Below, in pieces: positions 1 through 8,785 of a stretch of DNA of 64,000 nucleotides. The notes beneath the pieces are model-generated. The model was not told the DNA's origin, searched no databases, and saw only the letters and a list, made by a program, of their open reading frames with translations. The stretch is taken from assembly GCA_963700895.1 (NCBI GenBank), contig CAVOZI010000004.1, positions 186,001-250,000 of the forward strand. Reading direction: 5' to 3'. A program made the position numbers and the translations under genes. Source of the DNA: Anderseniella sp963700895. Its GTDB lineage: Bacteria; Pseudomonadota; Alphaproteobacteria; Rhizobiales; Aestuariivirgaceae. Each line of letters starts with the position of its first letter. Position 1 is the stretch's first letter.

Positions 1-2
1 GG

Positions 3-389
3 GCGCGGCGCGGCGAGCACGACCCTGAAGTGCTGCAGATCATCGACGGCGTGCGGCGCGAGAAGGGCATCAATGCGCGCAAGTTTACAGCCGGGGAGAT
101 CATCGAGCGCTACATGGCGGCAATGATCAACGAGGGTGCGAAGGTGCTGGAAGAAGGCATTGCGCTGCGGCCCGTCGATATCGACATCGTGCAGATCACC
201 GGCTATGGCCACCCGCGCTGGCGCGGCGGGCCGATGAAGTATGCCGACATGACCGGGCTTGCCACGGTGCTGGCGTCGATCCGCAAGTTCGAGGCGGAAG
301 ACGCCTGGTTCTGGAAGCCGGCGCAGTTGCTGGTGGACCTGGTAGAGAAGGGCGAAACCTTCGACAGCCTGAACAGGAAGGAAGCCTGA
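3..389 (+). CDS. 3-hydroxyacyl-CoA dehydrogenase, C-terminal end (5' partial)
   Basis: The reading frame is open from the first bases of the window, so this is the tail of a gene starting upstream; the GTG at 30 is only an internal codon. The 129 visible residues match the C-terminal helical domain of FadB/FadJ-type multifunctional proteins: a GEIIERYMAAMINEGAKVLE helix and the HPRWRGGPMKYAD stretch that closes the NAD-dependent dehydrogenase half. The family oxidises 3-hydroxyacyl-CoA to 3-ketoacyl-CoA in beta-oxidation. The thiolase gene begins 3 bases downstream, the usual fadB-fadA order, so both are probably co-transcribed. The N-terminal hydratase half cannot be judged. Confidence 0.85.
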   Translation, partial: ARRGEHDPEVLQIIDGVRREKGINARKFTAGEIIERYMAAMINEGAKVLEEGIALRPVDIDIVQITGYGHPRWRGGPMKYADMTGLATVLASIRKFEAEDAWFWKPAQLLVDLVEKGETFDSLNRKEA

Positions 390-392
390 ACC

Positions 393-1574
393 ATGCGTGA
401 AGCCGTTATCGTTTCCACCGCCCGCACGCCGATCGGCAAGGCGTTTCGCGGCGCCTTCAACATGACCCATGGCGCAACGTTGGGCGGGGTGGCAGCGCAG
501 GCCGCGGTTGAGCGCTCGGGTGTTGATCCGGCGCTGATCGAGGACTGCATCGTCGGCTGCGGTTTTCCCGAAGGCGTCACGGGCTCGAACATCGCCCGGC
601 AGATCGCCATCCGTGCGGGTCTGCCGGTGACCACCTGCGGCATGACCATCAACCGGTTCTGTTCGTCGGGCCTTCAGGCGGTGGCGCTGGCTGCGCACCG
701 GATCGTCGAGGAAGGCACGCCCGCCATGCTGGCCGGCGGCATCGAGTGTATCAGCCAGGTGCCTGCCGCGGCATCGCAAGGGGCCGAGCGCGAGCCATGG
801 CTCAATGCGCACAAGCCGGAAATCTACATGGCGATGATCGATACCGCCGACATCGTGGCCGAGCGCTATGGCGTGACCCGCGAGATGCAGGACGAGTATG
901 CGCTGTCGTCGCAGCAGCGTACGGCTGATGCACAGGCGGCCGGCAAGTTTGCGGACGAGATCATCTCAGTCACCACCACCATGGGCATGAAGGACAAGGA
1001 GACCGGCCAGATCACCACCCACGAGGTGACGGTCGACAAGGACGAATGCAACCGGCCATCGACCACGCTGGAAGGCCTGCAAGGGCTCGAGCCGGTCAGG
1101 GGTCCGGGGAAGTTCATCACCGCCGGCAATGCCTCGCAGCTTTCGGACGGGGCAGCGGCGCTGGTGTTGATGGAGGCGAAGGCTGCAGAAAAGGCGGGAC
1201 TTCACCCGTTGGGTGCGTTCCGGGGCTTCACCGTGGCCGGGTGCGAGCCGGACGAGATGGGCATCGGGCCGGTGTTTGCGGTGCCGCGCCTGCTGGAACG
1301 TGCGGGGCTGAAGATGGACAACATCGATTTGTGGGAGCTGAACGAGGCATTCGCATCGCAAGTCATCTATTGCCGCGACAAGCTGGGCATTCCGCCCGGC
1401 ATTCTCAACGTCAATGGCGGGTCCATCGCCATCGGCCACCCGTATGGCATGACGGGTGCGCGGCAGGTGGGCCACGTGCTGCTGGAGGGCAAGCGGCGCG
1501 GCATCAAGCATGCCGTCGTCACCATGTGCATTGGCGGCGGGCAGGGTGCGGCCGGCCTCATCGAGGTGTTCTGA
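393..1574 (+). CDS. Acetyl-CoA C-acyltransferase (thiolase)
   Basis: Full-length 393-residue thiolase that cleaves 3-ketoacyl-CoA with CoA. The acyl-accepting cysteine is Cys90 in NRFCSSGLQ, the NEAFASQ motif follows, His349 lies in the AIGHPYGMTGARQ loop, and the general-acid Cys379 lies in the CIGGGQGAAG end motif. The ATG at 393 sits 3 bases after the dehydrogenase stop, and a crotonase starts 3 bases after the end. With no gaps between them, these three genes form a beta-oxidation operon. Whether it favours long-chain or aromatic-derived acyl groups cannot be read from the sequence. Confidence 0.95.
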   Translation: MREAVIVSTARTPIGKAFRGAFNMTHGATLGGVAAQAAVERSGVDPALIEDCIVGCGFPEGVTGSNIARQIAIRAGLPVTTCGMTINRFCSSGLQAVALAAHRIVEEGTPAMLAGGIECISQVPAAASQGAEREPWLNAHKPEIYMAMIDTADIVAERYGVTREMQDEYALSSQQRTADAQAAGKFADEIISVTTTMGMKDKETGQITTHEVTVDKDECNRPSTTLEGLQGLEPVRGPGKFITAGNASQLSDGAAALVLMEAKAAEKAGLHPLGAFRGFTVAGCEPDEMGIGPVFAVPRLLERAGLKMDNIDLWELNEAFASQVIYCRDKLGIPPGILNVNGGSIAIGHPYGMTGARQVGHVLLEGKRRGIKHAVVTMCIGGGQGAAGLIEVF

Positions 1575-1577
1575 GGC

Positions 1578-2357
1578 ATGGGCGAACCCTTGATCGTCAG
1601 CCAGCAAGGCCGCGTCGTCACTGTGGTCAACTCCAATCCCGGCCGGCGCAACTCGCTGTCGTTCGAGTTCTACGAGGCGTTTGCGGCGGTGCTTGACGAG
1701 GCGGCGTCGCGCGATTGCGGCGCCATCGTGCTGACGGGCGCGGACGGCTTCTTCTGCGCCGGCGGCGACATGGACGGGCTGCAGGAGCGCGCCAATGGTT
1801 CGCCCGAATTCCGCCGCGCCGGGGTCGACCGGCTCAACGACATGATCCGCCGCATGCGGTCGCTGTCGGTGCCGGTGATCGCGGCGGTGGAAGGCGGGGC
1901 GGCCGGGGCCGGGCTGTCGATGATGCTTGCCTGTGACATGGTGGTGGCGGCAAGCGATGCCTTCGTGATGGCAGCCTACGTGAAGATCGGGCTGACGCCG
2001 GATGGCGGCATGACCGACTTCCTTGCCCAGTCGCTGCCGCGGCAACTGGCCACCGAGATGATGATGACCGGCGACCGGGTGCCGGTGGACCGGCTCTATC
2101 AGGCGGGGGTGATCAACCGGCTGGTGGAGCCGGGCATGGCGCTCGCTGAGGCGCAGGCGCTGGCCGCACGGCTGTCGGATGGCCCGCCGAAGTCACTCGC
2201 CGGGATCAAGGCGCTGACGCATGCTGCATCCCACCCGCATTTCGAGGACCAGCTCGAGCGCGAGGCGGCTTCGATTGCCGAGGCGCTGGGCGGGGCGGAG
2301 GCGCACGAGGGCATTGCGGCTTTCAAGGGCAAGCGCAAGTCTGAATGGCCAAGGTAG
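1578..2357 (+). CDS. Enoyl-CoA hydratase/isomerase family protein (crotonase fold)
   Basis: 259-residue crotonase-fold protein, last gene of the beta-oxidation operon. The oxyanion-hole segment (GADGFFCAGGDMDGL) and the second loop (EGGAAGAGLSMMLACDMVVA) are clear. The two glutamates that hydrate enoyl-CoA in true hydratases are not at their usual places: the first position reads GAGLSMM and the second loop reads MAAYVKIGL. It is therefore more likely an isomerase, hydrolase or auxiliary enzyme of the superfamily than a standard hydratase. It ends 9 bases before the convergent acyl-CoA ligase. Confidence 0.88.
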   Translation: MGEPLIVSQQGRVVTVVNSNPGRRNSLSFEFYEAFAAVLDEAASRDCGAIVLTGADGFFCAGGDMDGLQERANGSPEFRRAGVDRLNDMIRRMRSLSVPVIAAVEGGAAGAGLSMMLACDMVVAASDAFVMAAYVKIGLTPDGGMTDFLAQSLPRQLATEMMMTGDRVPVDRLYQAGVINRLVEPGMALAEAQALAARLSDGPPKSLAGIKALTHAASHPHFEDQLEREAASIAEALGGAEAHEGIAAFKGKRKSEWPR

Positions 2358-2365
2358 GTTGAGGA

Positions 2366-3886
2366 TCAGCCGGTCCTGATCGCGCCTATTTCCTTTGCGA
2401 ACACTGTCGCCAGCCGCGCCTTTAATATCTTGCCGGATGGCGCAGCGGGCAGGTGTTGCGAGAACACCCACCGTGTCGGGTGCTTGTAGGCGGCCAGCCG
2501 GTCTTTCAGGTGTTCCTTAAGGTGCGCGCCGGTGAGCGTGGCTCCGGTGGCGGGGTGCACGAAGGCAACGATTTCCTCGTTGCCGTCACGAGCCACGCCG
2601 ATCACGGCGGCGTGGACCACGTCCGGGTGCTGGTTGAGCGCCGCTTCCACCTCAAGCGGATAGACGTTGAAGCCCGAGCGGATGATGAGTTCCTTCTTGC
2701 GGCCGGTCACGTGCACATTCCCTGCGGCGTCGATGAAGCCCAGGTCACCCGTGGCGAACCAGCCGTCAGGCGACAGCACCTTGGCGGTCTCATCCGGGTT
2801 GCGATAGTAGCCCTTCATCACCGCAGGACCGCGTACCGCCAGCTCGCCGATGCCGTCGCCGTTGGGCTCGTCCACGCGGAACTCCATGCCGTGCAGCGGC
2901 GGCCCGACGGAGGTGTCGTCTCGAGGGTGGCCGGGGCGGGTGGCGGCGACGCCGGCGGTGGTCTCGGTGAGGCCGTAGCCATTGCACAGCTGCAAGCCGA
3001 AGAAGCTCTCAACCTTCTGTTTCCACGCGATATCGAGCGGCGCGCCGCCGGTCGAGATGTACTTCAGCCGCCCTGTCTCGAGCCGTTGCATGCCCCGCTC
3101 GCTGGCATGCGCCATGAGCAGCGCCTGCATCTGCGGGACCGCCGGGAAGATGGAGATGCGGGTTTTGAGGGCTTCCAGCGTGCGTGCCGGATCGAAGCGG
3201 GCCACCAGCTCCGTCGTGGCGCCGGCGGTGATGACGGCCATCAGTGCGGAAGCAAGGCCGAACACGTGGGTCAATGGCAACACGGCGTAGACGTGATCGC
3301 CCGCGACGATACCACGGTGAGCGGCAGATGCCTCGCCACCATAGATGAGGTTCTGGTGGGTCAGCATGACGCCCTTGGGGTCACCGGTGGTGCCGGTGGT
3401 GTAGAGCAGGGTCGCGACCTGCTCTCCGGCCGTGCGGTAAACCGGTTCGGGTAGCGCGGTTTCATTGCGGGCCATTCGCAGTTCAAAGCTGCCAAGCGTG
3501 ACTGGCAATGCTCCGGAAGCTTCGGCATGCGCATCGGCTTCGGTTGAAACCGCGTGCGTATAGATGGTCACGGCAGGGCTGGCATGATCGCGAATACGGG
3601 TAATCTCGGCGGACGAAAGCCGTGCGTTCACCGGCACGGACCAGGTATCGCACATGCTTGCCGCCATCAGCAGAACGGGCAGGGCGTTGCAGTTTTCCGC
3701 CACGATGAGCAGCCGCTGGCCTGGTGCCAGACCGGCCCCGCGCAAGGCGTCGGCCGCCTGCCGCGACCGGAGCAGAAGGTCTGCGTAGCTGAGCGCGCCA
3801 CCGCCCGTGTCAGCCAGTGCAATTGCACCGGGTGCATGGGAAACCTGCTTGTCAAGCAGGTGGTGTATGCGTTCAATCGATGGCAT
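2366..3886 (-). CDS. Acyl-CoA synthetase (AMP-forming, fatty-acid--CoA ligase type)
   Basis: About 506 residues, ANL superfamily. It activates a carboxylic acid to acyl-AMP and then acyl-CoA. The P-loop (LLYTTGTTGDPKGVMLTH), the adenine-binding GYGLTETTAG, the hinge region (GWFATGDLGFIDAAG, then GRKKELIIRSGFNVYP) and the C-terminal catalytic lysine in PSGKILKARL are all present. The ATG at 3886 is preferred; an in-frame TTG seven codons upstream (3907) is possible. It is convergent with the beta-oxidation operon, which suggests it feeds acyl-CoA into it. Chain length of the substrate cannot be predicted. Confidence 0.93.
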   Translation of the reverse strand: MPSIERIHHLLDKQVSHAPGAIALADTGGGALSYADLLLRSRQAADALRGAGLAPGQRLLIVAENCNALPVLLMAASMCDTWSVPVNARLSSAEITRIRDHASPAVTIYTHAVSTEADAHAEASGALPVTLGSFELRMARNETALPEPVYRTAGEQVATLLYTTGTTGDPKGVMLTHQNLIYGGEASAAHRGIVAGDHVYAVLPLTHVFGLASALMAVITAGATTELVARFDPARTLEALKTRISIFPAVPQMQALLMAHASERGMQRLETGRLKYISTGGAPLDIAWKQKVESFFGLQLCNGYGLTETTAGVAATRPGHPRDDTSVGPPLHGMEFRVDEPNGDGIGELAVRGPAVMKGYYRNPDETAKVLSPDGWFATGDLGFIDAAGNVHVTGRKKELIIRSGFNVYPLEVEAALNQHPDVVHAAVIGVARDGNEEIVAFVHPATGATLTGAHLKEHLKDRLAAYKHPTRWVFSQHLPAAPSGKILKARLATVFAKEIGAIRTG

Positions 3887-3951
3887 GGTGAAGAGCAGAT
3901 TAGACAACCCCGTTCCGCCCTGCCAGCCGCAAGATAAAGGGAGCCAGACAG

Positions 3952-5058
3952 ATGATGCGTCCGCCGCTTTCCGCCATTACCGCAGAGCTTCCCTCGACGG
4001 TGCCGTTTGTCGGGCCGGAAGCGCAGGAGCGCGCGCGCGGGAGCGCCTTCCAGGCGCGAATCGGCGCCAACGAGAGCGTTTTTGGCCCGTCGGGCAAGGT
4101 GATCGAGGCAATGCGCCAGGCCGCGCCGGAGATGTGGCGATACTGCGATCCCGAAAACCACGATCTCAAGCACGCGCTGGCCGCCTGGCACGGTGTGGCG
4201 CCGGACAACATCTGCATAGGAGAAGGCATCGACGGACTGTTCGGCACGACGGCCCGGCTGTTCGTCAATCCGGGCACGAAGGTTGCGACGTCGGCGGGCG
4301 CCTATCCCACCTTCAATTTCCAGGTGGCGGGTGCGGGTGGCGAGATCGTTACCGTGCCGTACGTGGATGACCGCGAGGACCCGGCCTCGCTGATCCATCT
4401 TGCCAGGCGCGAGGAGGCGCGGATGATCTATCTCGCCAACCCGGACAACCCGATGGGCACGTGGTGGCGGGCCGGTGAACTGCAGGCGATGATCGCTGAT
4501 CTGCCGGAAGGCGTGGTGCTTTGCCTCGACGAGGCCTATGGCGAGTTTGCGCCGGCCGGTACCATGCCTGATCTCGACGTGCATAACCCGCAGGTGCTGC
4601 GGTTCCGCACTTTCTCGAAGGCCTACGGGCTGGCGGGCCTGCGCGTCGGTTACGTCATCGGCGAAGCGCAGGCGATCAAGGCCTATGACAAGATCCGCAA
4701 CCATTTCGGCGTGAACCGCATGGCGCAGGTCGCGGCAGAGGCTGCGCTTGCCGACGAGGACTGGCTCGACACCGTGGTGGTGCGCGTCCATGCGGCGCGC
4801 AGTGAAATTACCCGCATTGCCCACGAGAACGGACTCGAGGTCATCCCTTCGGCCACCAATTTTGTTGCCATCGATTGTGGCCATGACGGGCCGTTCGCCA
4901 AGTCCGTCATGGACAGCCTGCTGCAGCAGGGGGTGTTTGTGCGCATGCCCGGCGTTGCGCCTTTGAACCGCTGCATACGGGTGTCTGCGGGGCGGGAGGA
5001 TGATCTCGACTTTTTCGAGCAGGCGTTGCCGAAGGCTCTTGCCGCGGCGCACGGCTGA
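3952..5058 (+). CDS. PLP-dependent class I/II aminotransferase (HisC-like)
   Basis: 368-residue fold-type I aminotransferase. It has the YLANPDNPMGTWW motif, the CLDEAYGEF aspartate that binds the pyridine nitrogen, and the PLP-lysine motif FRTFSKAYGLAGLRVGYV. The last feature and the C-terminal SAGREDDLDFFEQAL resemble histidinol-phosphate aminotransferase, but no his genes are nearby, so a broader amino-acid role is possible. Its stop overlaps the start of the next gene, a DMT-family transporter (ATGA-type junction), implying coupled translation and perhaps export of its substrate or product. Confidence 0.9.
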   Translation: MMRPPLSAITAELPSTVPFVGPEAQERARGSAFQARIGANESVFGPSGKVIEAMRQAAPEMWRYCDPENHDLKHALAAWHGVAPDNICIGEGIDGLFGTTARLFVNPGTKVATSAGAYPTFNFQVAGAGGEIVTVPYVDDREDPASLIHLARREEARMIYLANPDNPMGTWWRAGELQAMIADLPEGVVLCLDEAYGEFAPAGTMPDLDVHNPQVLRFRTFSKAYGLAGLRVGYVIGEAQAIKAYDKIRNHFGVNRMAQVAAEAALADEDWLDTVVVRVHAARSEITRIAHENGLEVIPSATNFVAIDCGHDGPFAKSVMDSLLQQGVFVRMPGVAPLNRCIRVSAGREDDLDFFEQALPKALAAAHG

Positions 5059-5975
5059 TGAGCACGGCAGACGGTGTGGCGGCGTCTGCCGGCTTTGCCC
5101 AGGCAGTGGGCTTGCTGATAGCCGGACTGTTGACAGCCAGCCTGTCAGGCGCGTTGCTCAAGCTGATGTCGGGCGAGATCAATGTCGCCATGATGACGGC
5201 GGGACGTTATGCCGGTTACCTCGCCGTGCTGCTGCCGATTGCGGCGTGGCGGTATGGCGCCCAGGTGGTGCGTCCGCCCCAGTGGCAGGCACAGTTCATC
5301 CGGGCGGTGTTGATCCTTGGTGCAACGCTGACCTTCGTCTGGGCGGTGATGCTCCTGCCGCTGGCCACGGCGGTTGCCATTCTCTACATCTACCCGTTCA
5401 TCGTGGCTGCGCTGTCGCCGCTGATGCTGGGTGAGCGCGGCAGCGCCGCGGCCTGGGCCGGGATCGCGCTGGGTTTCGTCGGCATCGTCATCGTCATGCG
5501 TCCCGACCTCGGCGCGCTCAATGCCGGCGCCATCGCAGCACTTGGAACCGGCGGGTTCTATGCCCTGCACATCATCTTTACCCGCAAGGTTGCCAATTCC
5601 GGTCCGGCGCTGGTGTCGAACACGTTCATGGCCATTGTCGCCCTGGCGCTGATCCTGCCGTTCGCGGCGTGGTGGTGGCAGCCGCTCGATGGGCGGCAGG
5701 CGGCAATCCTGCTAATCATGGGTGGCATCAACGCGGTGTCGCACCTGCTGATCATCAATGCGTTCAGGCTGGCCTCGGCGCCGTCGCTGGCGCCGTTCTC
5801 GTATGCCGAACTGGTGGGGGCGTCGGTCTGGGGGTTCGCGTTCTTCGGCGACCTGCCGGACGTCATCACCGTCATCGGCATGCTCATCATCGTGGGGTCC
5901 GGCATCATGGTTTCGCAGTCCGGCAACCTCGGCCGGCTGTTTGCGCGGCGGCGGGCACCGAGCGGCGGCGGCTAG
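5058..5975 (+). CDS. EamA/DMT-family transporter
   Basis: 305-residue inner-membrane protein with about ten hydrophobic helices in two repeats, typical of EamA drug/metabolite transporters. The first repeat holds TLTFVWAVMLLPLATAVAIL and the second the FSYAELVGASVWGF stretch expected in helix 9. Its ATG overlaps the stop of the aminotransferase by one base. Family members export amino acids, metabolites or drugs; no substrate can be assigned. It converges on and overlaps by four bases the AI-2E family gene. Confidence 0.88.
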   Translation: MSTADGVAASAGFAQAVGLLIAGLLTASLSGALLKLMSGEINVAMMTAGRYAGYLAVLLPIAAWRYGAQVVRPPQWQAQFIRAVLILGATLTFVWAVMLLPLATAVAILYIYPFIVAALSPLMLGERGSAAAWAGIALGFVGIVIVMRPDLGALNAGAIAALGTGGFYALHIIFTRKVANSGPALVSNTFMAIVALALILPFAAWWWQPLDGRQAAILLIMGGINAVSHLLIINAFRLASAPSLAPFSYAELVGASVWGFAFFGDLPDVITVIGMLIIVGSGIMVSQSGNLGRLFARRRAPSGGG

Positions 5976-7069
5976 TTGTTTGCGGATGTTTCGTCGGCGA
6001 GCGTTTCGTCCGGCAAGGTATCCGGCTCCAGCCACTTGAGGACGAGTTCATACCCCACGGCTACGATGACGGGACCAACAAAGACTCCCACTACGCCCCA
6101 TTGCATCAGGCCTCCAATGGCGCCAAGAAAGGCGAGAGAGGCGGGCATGTCGCTGTCCTTGCTGACCAGCAGCGGCCTGGCGATGTTGTCGGTGACATTG
6201 ACCACGATTAGACCCCAGAGAAACACGAACGCAGCCATATAGGACTGGTCCTGGGTCCATAACCACAAGGACATCGGCAACCATACCAGGATAGGCCCAA
6301 TCTGGATCAGTGACAGGATAAAGGTGATACCCGCCCACAGCAGCCATCCTGGTACGCCGGCAACCACGTAGGAGAATGTTGCCACAAGCGTCTGGGCAAG
6401 CGCTGCGCCAAGAACACCCTGAACGGCACCCCTCGTCGTCTGCACCGAATGGGCGGCGAGGCGCAAGGCAAAATGACCTCCCACCCTCTCGAAGAACTTG
6501 GTTGCCAGTTCAGTCACCCGGCCAGCACGAAGCACCAGGATCATGGCAAGGATCACTCCGATGGCGAACTCGAATACGAACACGCCAACCGTTTGGGTCT
6601 CGCTGACCAGCCACAGCAGGACGGTTTTCAGCTCATCCCGGTAGTGAGATGCAAACTGCTTGGTGTCCGTGCGCAGTTCTTGCAGCATCTGGCCAAGCGA
6701 ACCGCTGATCGAGGGCAGCTCCTGCATCGAGCCGGGTCCGACCTGGGATTGTGTGAAATACGCCAGCCGCTCGAGCCAGTTGAGTGCGTCAGGGATCAGG
6801 GCGAGTAATGTACGGCCGAGCCCGATTGCCGGGATGATGATTGCAAGCATAAGGCCAATGCCCATGAGCCATGCCGCCAGTATTCGCCGGCCGTTGAGCC
6901 AGTGCACGAGCTTCACGTAGTAAGGCTCAAGCGCGATGGCCACCATCGCTGCCCACAGGAGCGCTGGCAGGAACGGATAGAGCGTAAGTGTCGCCAGAAG
7001 AAGGACACCCAAGGTTAGTGCCAATGGCAGCAACCGCTCTAACTGCGAGGTATGGGGAGTGCTGCTCAT
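5972..7069 (-). CDS. AI-2E family transporter (PerM-like permease)
   Basis: 365-residue polytopic membrane protein. Hydrophobic helices near residues 10-45 and 60-90 precede a soluble region, and a C-terminal block contains LLWAGITFILSLIQIGPILVWLP and VVNVTDNIARPLLVSK. This proline-rich signature with the DNIxRP motif marks the AI-2E/YhhT/PerM family, whose members are membrane exporters or permeases of mostly unknown substrate. It overlaps the upstream holin-like gene by four bases, so translation is probably coupled. Confidence 0.88.
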   Translation of the reverse strand: MSSTPHTSQLERLLPLALTLGVLLLATLTLYPFLPALLWAAMVAIALEPYYVKLVHWLNGRRILAAWLMGIGLMLAIIIPAIGLGRTLLALIPDALNWLERLAYFTQSQVGPGSMQELPSISGSLGQMLQELRTDTKQFASHYRDELKTVLLWLVSETQTVGVFVFEFAIGVILAMILVLRAGRVTELATKFFERVGGHFALRLAAHSVQTTRGAVQGVLGAALAQTLVATFSYVVAGVPGWLLWAGITFILSLIQIGPILVWLPMSLWLWTQDQSYMAAFVFLWGLIVVNVTDNIARPLLVSKDSDMPASLAFLGAIGGLMQWGVVGVFVGPVIVAVGYELVLKWLEPDTLPDETLADETSANN

Positions 7070-7461
7070 CGGTGCAGGTTTCGGCCTATGATGAGTCCGA
7101 TGACTGCTGCAGCAGCCAGCGTGCCGACCTGCGTGCCGCTGCCGGAGGCCCCGCCGGACTTGCCCAGCAATGCCTGCGTCAGGGCTTCGATCTCGTCATT
7201 CCTGGCGCGCTGGCGCCGGATCATGCTGCGCCCGGCCAAGATCAGAACGAGGCCCGACACCAGCAGCACGGCGGCAACGATCAATGCGGCTTCCCAGGGC
7301 GCCATGCGGGTGGACAGCCAGAGGTAAAGGCCCGCGAGAGCAAATAGCGAAGCCAGCATCAGCAACAGCGCGCCGGCGAGCAGCAGCACGCCTCCACCAC
7401 TTCGGCGCTTGAGGTCGGCGACCTCGCGTTTCAATACCAGGCTGACAAGCTGACGAAGCAT
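7066..7461 (-). CDS. Phage holin family / YqjE-like membrane protein
   Basis: 131 residues. A short basic amphipathic N-terminus (LVLKREVADLKRR) is followed by two transmembrane segments (about 25-48 and 55-75), a charged stretch, and a C-terminal glycine-rich hydrophobic segment (AAAAVIGLIIGR). This fits the holin-X/YqjE family of small membrane proteins often linked to DUF883 proteins, as here. It overlaps the AI-2E gene by four bases and lies 12 bases after the DUF883 gene. A real lysis role is unlikely outside a phage. Confidence 0.72.
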   Translation of the reverse strand: MLRQLVSLVLKREVADLKRRSGGGVLLLAGALLLMLASLFALAGLYLWLSTRMAPWEAALIVAAVLLVSGLVLILAGRSMIRRQRARNDEIEALTQALLGKSGGASGSGTQVGTLAAAAVIGLIIGRNLHR

Positions 7462-7473
7462 CCGCGTAACCGC

Positions 7474-7788
7474 CTATCGCCGCGACATGGACCCCAGGAG
7501 CAGTCCGACCAGCAGGGCAATAAGCGTTGCCTGCACGGGCTTTTCCGAGATGTAATCCTCGATGGAACCAGCGGCCTGCTTCGCCTTGGTGGCGGCCTCA
7601 TCTGCCGCTGCCCTTGAGCGGCCCACAAAGTCCTCGGCCTCTTGCCTCGCGGCCTTGCGGGTCTCGCCCACCTTGCTTTCAGCAAGATCCTTCAAGAGCC
7701 CCGTCAGGGCGGAGATGTCATCGCGGATGGTCTTTATCTGCTGCTCAATGTCGCCGGCCGTCGGCGACTGTCCCTTGGTTTGCGCCAT
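7474..7788 (-). CDS. DUF883 (YqjD/ElaB-like) membrane-anchored protein
   Basis: 104 residues: a long charged, coiled-coil-prone helix (about 10-75, rich in Ala, Lys, Glu) followed by one C-terminal transmembrane helix with a conserved-looking EKPVQATLIALLVGLLLG and a short Ser-Arg-Arg tail. This is the layout of YqjD/ElaB tail-anchored proteins, which in E. coli bind ribosomes in stationary phase. It is the first gene of a three-gene minus-strand operon with the holin-like and AI-2E genes. That the function carries over here is inference. Confidence 0.8.
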   Translation of the reverse strand: MAQTKGQSPTAGDIEQQIKTIRDDISALTGLLKDLAESKVGETRKAARQEAEDFVGRSRAAADEAATKAKQAAGSIEDYISEKPVQATLIALLVGLLLGSMSRR

Positions 7789-7890
7789 CTCTTCTGCCTT
7801 CCGGTTATGGTGATGCCGGCATTGAACGATATGCGCTTGTACGGATCAATACGATTTAGTCAGGGTTGTCCTTTGGTCATTTCGCCACGC

Positions 7891-8700
7891 TCAGAACGGC
7901 GATGACTTGGGGAAGTCCGGCTTGCGCTTTTCGCGTATCGACGACAGTCCCTCCTTCACCTCCGGGCCCGAGAAGCCCATGAACTCCAGCGCCAGCGAGG
8001 CGTCGAAGGCGGGGCCGGCCATGCGAAGCCAGTTGTTGAGAGAGTGCTTGGTCCAGCGAATGGCGGTCGGTGCGCCACGCGCCAGCTTGCGGCAGACATT
8101 GAGGGCGGTCTCGTGCACCTTGTCATCGTCGACGCACAACGAGACGAGGCCGATCCGTTCGGCTTCCTCGCCTTCGAGCGGTTCGCACAGCATGAGGTAA
8201 TACTTCGCCTTGGCCATGCCGATGAGCAAGGGCCAGACGATGGCGGCATGATCACCCGCTGCAACGCCAAGACGGGTATGGCCGTCGATGATGCGGGCGG
8301 TGCGGCCGGCCACGGTGATGTCGCAAACCATGGCTGCAGCCAGTCCGGCGCCGACGCTGACGCCTTCGATCGCTGCCACCGTGGGCCTGGTGCAGTTGAT
8401 GACGTTGTAGACGAGGTCGGACGCCTCCTTCCAGACACGGGCGCGGGTTTCGAAGTCGTTGGTCATGTCTTCGACCATGCCAAGGTCGCCGCCTGCCGAC
8501 AGGTTGCCGCCGTCGCCGCGCAGCAGCACCGCCCGTGTGTCCGGGTCGCGGTCGATGTCGCGCCACACCTCGGCGAGTTCACGGTGGCCGGTGGCGTCAA
8601 GCGCGTTCAGTTTCTTCGGCGCCGACAGGATCACCTCGAGGATGCCGTCTTCTGGCCGGTTGAATTTCAGGAATTCGTAGTGGGCATAACGATCGGTCAT
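7891..8700 (-). CDS. Enoyl-CoA hydratase/isomerase family protein
   Basis: 269-residue crotonase-fold enzyme acting on acyl-CoA thioesters. The first oxyanion loop reads GGNLSAGGDLGMV and the second EGVSVGAGLAAAMVCD. As in the crotonase at 1578-2357, both catalytic glutamate positions of true hydratases are replaced (Ala in the GAGLAAA loop and His in DGHTRLG), so hydration of enoyl-CoA is doubtful. The C-terminal KEGLSSIREKRKPDFP segment is typical. The start at 8700 lies 85 bases from the divergent glutathione-transferase-like gene. Confidence 0.87.
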   Translation of the reverse strand: MTDRYAHYEFLKFNRPEDGILEVILSAPKKLNALDATGHRELAEVWRDIDRDPDTRAVLLRGDGGNLSAGGDLGMVEDMTNDFETRARVWKEASDLVYNVINCTRPTVAAIEGVSVGAGLAAAMVCDITVAGRTARIIDGHTRLGVAAGDHAAIVWPLLIGMAKAKYYLMLCEPLEGEEAERIGLVSLCVDDDKVHETALNVCRKLARGAPTAIRWTKHSLNNWLRMAGPAFDASLALEFMGFSGPEVKEGLSSIREKRKPDFPKSSPF

Positions 8701-8785
8701 GGAACTCGCAGAGCGTTGGCTGGTTGGTCACGGAAGGCGTCACTATGAACCGGCGCCAGGCAATTGCAAACAGGGACCAGAGCGC

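Noticed and set aside
966..2045. Long minus-strand frame (359 codons) opposite the thiolase and crotonase genes
   Set aside because: Shadow of GC-rich codon usage; the plus-strand frames carry complete catalytic motifs and the antisense product is low-complexity His/Arg/Gly-rich.
3667..5052. 461-codon minus-strand frame opposite the aminotransferase gene
   Set aside because: Arg/His-rich shadow without domain motifs; the plus-strand aminotransferase is complete.
7066..7461. True phage holin
   Set aside because: No lysis partner or phage genes; context with DUF883 fits a YqjE-like housekeeping membrane protein.
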